This document shows, in pieces, positions 47,902-52,184 of a stretch of 52,184 bases of DNA; within the stretch, counting starts at the first letter, position 1; every line of letters begins with the position of its first letter. Under the pieces are notes generated by a model. The model was not told where the DNA came from. It saw nothing but the letters and a program-made list of their open reading frames with translations, and did not search any database. This DNA comes from an uncultured Myxococcales bacterium (GTDB lineage: Bacteria > Myxococcota_A > UBA9042 > DTJE01), in assembly GCA_903936705.1 (NCBI GenBank), contig CAIZWN010000067.1:1-52184 (forward strand). Reading direction: 5' to 3'. Both the position numbers and the translations under genes were made by a program.

Positions 47902-49197
47902 CTAGCGACCGCCGCTCCGGGCGAATGTAACCTTGCCGCCGCGGACAGTCATCTCGGTACGGCCAGCGAACGAGTTGCCCATGAATGGGCTGTTCTTGCT
48001 GCTTGAAACCAGGCCTGCTCGGTCCAGCGTCCAGGGTGTGGCCCGATCCAGCAGAACCAGATCGGCGGGCGAACCGGCAGTTATTGAACCGCCTGGCAGC
48101 CCAAGCAATCGGCGTGGCGCCAAGGCCAGCGCCCTCAACGCGATGACGATGTCCAGTTCCTCGGCCAGTACCAGGCGGTTCAGTATCGGCCATACCAGTT
48201 CTATTGCCGAGGCGCCCGGAACCGCCAGGTCGAACTCCAGTTCCTTGTCCTCGATCGAACGCGGCGCGTGGTCCGATACGATCGCGTCGATCGTGCCATC
48301 TGCCAAACCTGCCAGCAGAGCCTTGCGATCCTCCTCGGAACGACATGGCGGCCACACCTTTGCCGCAGGGTCCCAACCGGCAACTGATTGTTCGGTCAGC
48401 GCCAGGTGGTGCGCCGTAACGGACGCGGTCACCGGGACACCGCGTTTCTTGGCATCCTTCACAATGCGCACTGCCGCGGCGCTGGAAATCTTCAACAGGT
48501 GGGTTTGCGCGCCGGTCAGTTCTGCCAGTGCAACGTGGCGCGCGACGGCGGCTTCCTCGGCTGCTGCGGGCGTCGCCTTCAGGCCTCGGATTGTCGATAC
48601 GAAACCCTCGTGAGCCATGCCGGAAGCCAGCGTCGGGTCCTCGTTGGTCAGCAGGATTGGCAGCCTGAAGTTCGTGCCGTATTCCATGCAGCGGCGCAAA
48701 AAGCCCGTTCTGGTGATGTACTTGTCGGCTTCGCAAAGGGCGATTACGCCAGCCTCGGCCATTTCTCCAATCTCGGCCATCGATTCCCCTGCGAGGTTCT
48801 TCGACAGCGCGCCCAGCGGCTTCACATCGATCAGGCCAGCCCTTGCCGCGCGTTCCAGAACAAACCTCGCGGTGTCGGCGCCATCAATTACCGGACTGGT
48901 GTCTGGGCTGATGCACACGGTGGTGTACCCACCAGCGGCCGCGGCAGCGGATCCCGAAGCAACGTCCTCGCGCGACTCGTTTCCCGGCTCGCAAAAATCC
49001 GCGTACAGGTCAACGAATGACGGTGTCAACAGGTGGCCTCGGCCGTCGATCACCTTGATGCCATCGGGCTCGTCAACCATGCCAGGACCGGCGCGCTTGA
49101 CAGTCGTGATTATCCCGTCTTCCCACTCGACGAATCCCCAGAAGCGCTTGCCCTTCTCGGGGTCCAGGATTTCGCAGTTTGCCAGTCGCGTGCGCAT
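47902..49197 (-). CDS. Non-catalytic dihydroorotase homologue (PyrC')
   Basis: The 431-residue product has an overall dihydroorotase architecture: GHLLTPSFVDLY, GSAAAAAGGYTTVCISP, VTASVTAHHLALTE, VSDHAPRSIEDKELEFDL, GLPGGSITAGSPADLVLLD. The catalytic HxHxR of the family (normally DxHxHxRxPG) is replaced: residues 65, 67 and 69 are Tyr, Asp and Cys (VDLYADFCEPG). The later metal-binding positions also change (TNEDP at ~184-188 and HLLKIS at ~233-238 carry Asn/Lys where His is usual). Such PyrC' proteins assemble with PyrB as a scaffold in other bacteria. It starts three bases after the pyrB stop, and the frame upstream is overlapped by pyrB. Confidence 0.9.
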   Translation of the reverse strand: MRTRLANCEILDPEKGKRFWGFVEWEDGIITTVKRAGPGMVDEPDGIKVIDGRGHLLTPSFVDLYADFCEPGNESREDVASGSAAAAAGGYTTVCISPDTSPVIDGADTARFVLERAARAGLIDVKPLGALSKNLAGESMAEIGEMAEAGVIALCEADKYITRTGFLRRCMEYGTNFRLPILLTNEDPTLASGMAHEGFVSTIRGLKATPAAAEEAAVARHVALAELTGAQTHLLKISSAAAVRIVKDAKKRGVPVTASVTAHHLALTEQSVAGWDPAAKVWPPCRSEEDRKALLAGLADGTIDAIVSDHAPRSIEDKELEFDLAVPGASAIELVWPILNRLVLAEELDIVIALRALALAPRRLLGLPGGSITAGSPADLVLLDRATPWTLDRAGLVSSSKNSPFMGNSFAGRTEMTVRGGKVTFARSGGR

Positions 49198-49199
49198 GA

Positions 49200-50132
49200 T
49201 CAGGCCCCCTCCAGAAGGTGCGCGCTCAGCAGGTACAAAACCGCCATGCGCACCGCCACACCGTTCTCGACCTGCTCGAGGATCACCGATCGGCTGCCGT
49301 CCGCGACTTCCGGCGTGATTTCGACGCCACGATTCATCGGGCCCGGGTGCATCACGATGGCGTCGGGTTTGGCCAGGCGCAGCTTTGACGAATCCAGCCC
49401 GAAAATCCGGGCGTACTCGCGGTCCGACGGGAAAAGATCCTTTCCCATGCGCTCTTTCTGGATGCGCAGCATCATCACGACATCGGCGCCTTCGATTGCC
49501 GGTTCGATCCGGTCGAACACCTTCACGCCCAGTCTGTCGAGGTGGACCGGCAGCATCGTGCGCGGGCCTGCGACGCGGACCTTCGCACCCATGGTCGTGA
49601 GGCCCCAAAGGTTCGACAGCGCAACGCGGCTGTGGCGGATGTCGCCCACGATCGCGACCTCGAGGCCGTCCAGGCGCCCCTTCTTGTCCTGCATCGTGAA
49701 CATGTCCAGCAGTGCCTGCGTGGGGTGTTCGTGCTGGCCGTCGCCGGCGTTCACGACGGCAGCATCCACATTCTTTGCCAGGAAGTGCGGGGAACCGCTG
49801 AAGGCATGACGCAGAACGATCACGTCCGGCTTCATCGCCATGATGTTCTGTGCCGTGTCCAGCAATGTTTCGCCCTTGGACAGCGCAGAGGTTGATGCCG
49901 TGAAGGCCAGCGTCTCGGCCGACAGACGCTTGGCCGCAACCTCGAACGACATCCGGGTGCGTGTGGACGGTTCGATGAACATCAAGACGACAGTGATGCC
50001 ACGCAAAGTGGGCACCTTCTTGATGCGCCGCTGTCCGACGGCCTTGAACTCGCGTCCCAGGTCCAGAATCGTCTGGATCTGTTCCCGGGACACGCCCTCC
50101 AGACCCAGGAGGTGGTTCATCCGCGTGCTCAT
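49200..50132 (-). CDS. pyrB: Aspartate carbamoyltransferase catalytic chain
   Basis: PyrB makes carbamoyl-aspartate from carbamoyl phosphate and aspartate, the committed step of pyrimidine synthesis. The 310-residue product has the phosphate-binding STRTR at residues 56-60 ([18 protein letters not shown]), [38 protein letters not shown] and [11 protein letters not shown]. The ATG at 50132 overlaps the pyrR stop by ATGA. No regulatory chain pyrI is present; control through PyrR and assembly with PyrC' are likelier. Confidence 0.96.
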   Translation of the reverse strand: MSTRMNHLLGLEGVSREQIQTILDLGREFKAVGQRRIKKVPTLRGITVVLMFIEPSTRTRMSFEVAAKRLSAETLAFTASTSALSKGETLLDTAQNIMAMKPDVIVLRHAFSGSPHFLAKNVDAAVVNAGDGQHEHPTQALLDMFTMQDKKGRLDGLEVAIVGDIRHSRVALSNLWGLTTMGAKVRVAGPRTMLPVHLDRLGVKVFDRIEPAIEGADVVMMLRIQKERMGKDLFPSDREYARIFGLDSSKLRLAKPDAIVMHPGPMNRGVEITPEVADGSRSVILEQVENGVAVRMAVLYLLSAHLLEGA

Positions 50133-50689
50133 CGGGACTCCCTTTCGTAGATCACCACGCGGTCGCAGCCGCATCCCATCTCGGTCAGTTCCACCTGGAC
50201 GGTCTCGTTCGGTACGGTTTCGATGCGGTCACCGACCAGGTCAGCCTGGATCGGATACTCGCGTAAACCGCGGTCCACCAGGACTGCCAGCCGAATCAGG
50301 CGGGGGCGTCCAAAATCGACCAGTGCGTCCAGGGCTGCCCTTATGGTTCGCCCCGTATACAGCACGTCGTCCACCAAAATCACGTCCATCCCGCCGATAT
50401 CGAACGGGACGTCGGTATGGCGCACGACCGGTTGCTGCAGGCCCAGGAACGTGTCATCCCGGTACAGGGTGATGTCCAGGACGCCCAGCGGCGGTGTTGG
50501 CAGGCCTCGACTTGAAAGGCGGACCAGCAAGCGGCTGGCCAGATAGGCTCCGCCAGTCTGGATACCGACCAGGCAAGCATTCCCGCCGGAAATCAGCGGG
50601 ACCAGGGTGTCGGTCATTCCGTCCAGCGCGCGATCAAGCGCCTTGGCGTCCATGAGTATTCGCTTCTGGACGAGGGTCGTAGCAGGCAT
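50129..50689 (-). CDS. pyrR: Bifunctional pyrimidine regulator/uracil phosphoribosyltransferase PyrR
   Basis: The 186-residue protein has the PRPP-binding loop [16 protein letters not shown] (residues 103-118). It also has AIN-type contacts [15 protein letters not shown] and the family pattern DITLYRDD and [10 protein letters not shown]. In Bacillus-type systems PyrR binds pyr leader RNA with UMP and acts as a weak uracil phosphoribosyltransferase. Here it heads pyrR-pyrB-pyrC' on the minus strand. I looked at the upstream ~150 bases and could not confirm a PyrR leader hairpin, so the control mode is open. AAGGGGGG lies a few bases before the ATG. Confidence 0.93.
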   Translation of the reverse strand: MPATTLVQKRILMDAKALDRALDGMTDTLVPLISGGNACLVGIQTGGAYLASRLLVRLSSRGLPTPPLGVLDITLYRDDTFLGLQQPVVRHTDVPFDIGGMDVILVDDVLYTGRTIRAALDALVDFGRPRLIRLAVLVDRGLREYPIQADLVGDRIETVPNETVQVELTEMGCGCDRVVIYERESR

Positions 50690-50837
50690 GGTCCCCCCTT
50701 CGGCAGTCGCCTGGCGGAGTCTAGACGGTCAGCTTGATGTTTGCAACGCCACTAGCGTCGCCATAATCCGCCGCCTGGGTCAGCGGGATTCCGTCCGGGA
50801 GTATTTAGAAGCTAGTTTTAGGCACCCATGCGGCTTG
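50690..50837. other. Upstream region of the pyr operon
   Basis: This is the gap between the pyrR start and repeat copy B, part of a 494-bp gene-free interval to 51183. It holds the presumed promoter and leader of the pyr operon. I see no convincing -35/-10 pair, riboswitch or terminator in it. Confidence 0.5.
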
Positions 50838-51097
50838 AATCCGTTGAGAAGCGCGAGTAGGGACACGCACGTATCTGGTGAAGGGGTCCGGGCCGAGGGG
50901 GTGGCGGGGCCGCGCCGGTGCCCCCGCACCCGACTGGGGGCCGGCGGCCTTCGCGGCCCAAACTCGGCCCCCTAAAGGGGCCTCAAACAGTGGGCCGCGT
51001 CGCGCTGCGCGCGAACAGGCCGCCGTCACCCCGTCGGGTCCCGCTGGTCCTCCAAAGGGCCCCGCCCCCCCTCGGCCCGGACCCCGCGGACGTTTGC
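50838..51097 (-). repeat. Dispersed GC-rich repeat, copy B (complete, inverted)
   Basis: This is the complete copy, oriented opposite to A and C. Its core at 50883-51085 (203 bp) has near-perfect terminal inverted repeats: the left end 50883-50911 begins GGGGTCCGGGCCGAGGGGG, and the right end 51058-51085 is its reverse complement with one indel. The shared flank continues to AGATACGTGCGTG on one side and CAAACGTCCGCGG on the other. A hairpin at 50966-50982 (GGCCCC...GGGGCC) lies inside. No transposase is encoded. It resembles a miniature inverted-repeat element or a large palindromic repeat. Confidence 0.9.
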
Positions 51098-51183
51098 GGA
51101 TACACGGCGGTTGGACAGGGTGTCGTGGAGCCTTTCTCGGGTGCTGAAGAAAGGGTAGCACCTCGGTGTCTCCTTCATCTTGA

Positions 51184-51819
51184 ATGGCTATTACACGTCT
51201 TGCCAATAGTCGTTTCATCAACGAGGTGAACGGATCGTGCGGCAATGCGTGCTCAGATGTAATTGTCGTCAACGCTCAGGTGGGATTGTCGCTGGGCACG
51301 CTTGATGCACCTCTTGGTTGGCCCGTCGCGCTTGGCTCCGCACTGCTGAACCACTCGGCTGGTCAAGAGATGAGGGTGTCGTCAGATAAGCTCTTTCGAC
51401 TAGAAACCGACGACCACATCTACCGTAGACTTGGGAAGAGGCCGCTGAAGGTGGGGGCGAATCTGATCGCTCGCACAGCAGTAGCAGCCCTTGGATTGCT
51501 CGGTAGACTTCGCAAACCTACCGGAAAGCCAATACCCATTTCCGTTACTCCAAACTCGATTGAAGGCTTCTGCGCTATCGAAGTCTATCCCGCAGCGACG
51601 AGGATTGGACACCGAGCGCTCGATCAAGGAGGTTCATTCGATGGTCTTAGGCACCTGATCGATGTATCACTTGTTTCCGCCGTCGTTCAAAGATCCGCAG
51701 ACGCGGCAGATGCTACCGTTTGCGCGCTCGCCGCTGCCGACTTCATGCTTGAAAAGTCCGAACCACCGACAGACTTGAAACTTGCCACGACTGAAGGGTG
51801 GATCTGGGCAGTTCGGTAG
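51184..51819 (+). CDS. DUF429 family protein, probably N-terminally truncated
   Basis: The 211-residue frame shows LDAPLGWP (41-47), RLETDDHIYRRLGKRPL (72-88), IEVYPAATR (132-140), DATVCALAAADF (176-187) and EGWIW (204-208), the pattern of the DUF429 RNase H-like family. The usual N-terminal strand (GIDxA with a catalytic-type Asp) is missing; an in-frame TGA precedes the ATG, and no other frame upstream supplies it. The DNA averages about 50-57% GC in lines I counted, lower than its neighbours. It lies between inverted repeat copies B and C. It may be a foreign or decaying gene; its function in the family is not established. Confidence 0.65.
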   Translation: MAITRLANSRFINEVNGSCGNACSDVIVVNAQVGLSLGTLDAPLGWPVALGSALLNHSAGQEMRVSSDKLFRLETDDHIYRRLGKRPLKVGANLIARTAVAALGLLGRLRKPTGKPIPISVTPNSIEGFCAIEVYPAATRIGHRALDQGGSFDGLRHLIDVSLVSAVVQRSADAADATVCALAAADFMLEKSEPPTDLKLATTEGWIWAVR

Positions 51820-52036
51820 ACCCGCCACGCGGGCCGGCCTCAAATGGCGACAAGCGCGCGCCCTCTCCTTGGTCCGCCGCAGGCGCGGACTGGCGCCCAG
51901 GAGTCGACGGACGCCCAGATTCTGACGGCGCTGATGGTCCTGCACCTGGCCGGGGCGACTGCGTGGACGGCTTTGGACGCTGGAAGCGGACGAGGATTTC
52001 TGCCTGGTGCTTCCTCCTATCCCGTCGCCGCGCACC
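51820..52036. other. Non-coding stretch between DUF429 and repeat copy C
   Basis: This is part of a 365-bp gene-free tail. It returns to high GC immediately after the DUF429 stop. ORFs in it read into the repeat and have no recognisable domain. I see no RNA gene. Confidence 0.4.
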
Positions 52037-52184
52037 CACAAACGTCCGCGGGGTCCGGGCCGAGGGGGGGGGGCGGGGCCCTTTGGAGGACCAGCGGGAC
52101 CCGACGGGGTGACGGCGGCCTGTTCGCGCGCAGCGCGACGCGGCCCACTGTTTGAGGCCCCCACAGGGGGCCGAGTTTGGGCCG
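52037..52184 (+). repeat. Dispersed GC-rich repeat, copy C (cut by window end)
   Basis: This copy begins with ACAAACGTCCGCGGGGTCC, matching the outer end of copy B. The inverted-repeat arm starts at 52050 with a longer G run than in B. Bases 52079-52184 equal bases 1-106 except for one substitution (T84 versus C52162). That change sits at the base of the hairpin loop and keeps pairing. Confidence 0.9.

Noticed and set aside
50690-50837. PyrR-binding RNA leader or attenuator
   Set aside because: I looked for the conserved PyrR loop and a terminator hairpin before pyrR and could not identify either with confidence.
50805-51272. Open frames through repeats (also 31-297 and 51667-52164)
   Set aside because: All three read the same Ala/Gly/Pro/Arg-rich translation because they cross copies of the dispersed repeat. 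They have no fold or ribosome-site support.

Overview
The window is GC-rich bacterial DNA, densely coding and mostly housekeeping. It carries secA, efp, murJ, nadA, the queA-tgt pair, mazG and a pyrR-pyrB-pyrC' operon. Several traits point to Myxococcota or a nearby 'deltaproteobacterial' lineage. There is a MYXO-CTERM-like sorting segment in a matrixin-type protease, a set of surface lipoproteins with Asp/Val-rich tethers after the lipidated cysteine, and a secreted MopE-like repeat protein. This placement is inference; no rRNA or tRNA gene is present to anchor it.

Layout. 1-224: copy of a dispersed GC-rich repeat. 342-2260: overlapping GT2 glycosyltransferase and nucleotidyltransferase-fold gene. 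2330-4597: queA-tgt (queuosine in tRNA). 4702-7197: repeat lipoprotein. 7232-11389 (-): one ORF joining topoisomerase III to a complete RecQ helicase. 11495-12721: HI0933-type flavoprotein. 12805-20469 (-): pilin-like protein, secreted protein plus matrixin/OmpA fusion, epmA, efp, secA. 20677-22662: small genes (unknown, dual-specificity phosphatase, ferredoxin, lipoprotein). 22873-33338: sugar-related region with a GPH-type symporter, GH92 and GH84 lipoproteins, a TIM-barrel-like lipoprotein, an ICMT-like membrane protein and an Fe-ADH/AraM-like enzyme. 33522-39441: lipoate ligase-like, nadA, PHA-granule-type small protein, KamA, CBM9-type lipoprotein, mazG. 39550-45735: murJ, a GT4/flippase-like membrane pair, and a zinc-PLC-like/radical SAM pair. 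45781-50689 (-): TPR-zincin, HD hydrolase, pyrC', pyrB, pyrR. 50838-52184: two inverted repeat copies around a lower-GC DUF429 gene.

Functional links. EF-P (with its PGKG loop Lys), EpmA and a KamA-type aminomutase 18 kb away could form an EF-P beta-lysylation route. PyrB sits with a dihydroorotase homologue that has lost its metal ligands, so a PyrB-PyrC' scaffold is likely and the active dihydroorotase should lie elsewhere. The GH92, GH84 and CBM9-type lipoproteins and the symporter suggest attack on mannose- and GlcNAc-containing glycans at the cell surface.

The most unusual items are the TopoIII-RecQ single-chain fusion, the protease-OmpA ORF that contains a sorting tail and a second signal peptide in its middle, the non-catalytic PyrC', and a roughly 200-260 bp repeat with about 28-bp inverted ends. 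That repeat occurs three times and forms both ends of the window. The near-identical 106 bp at the two ends are probably separate repeat copies rather than proof of a circle. I found no convincing CRISPR array, transposase, tRNA or rRNA.
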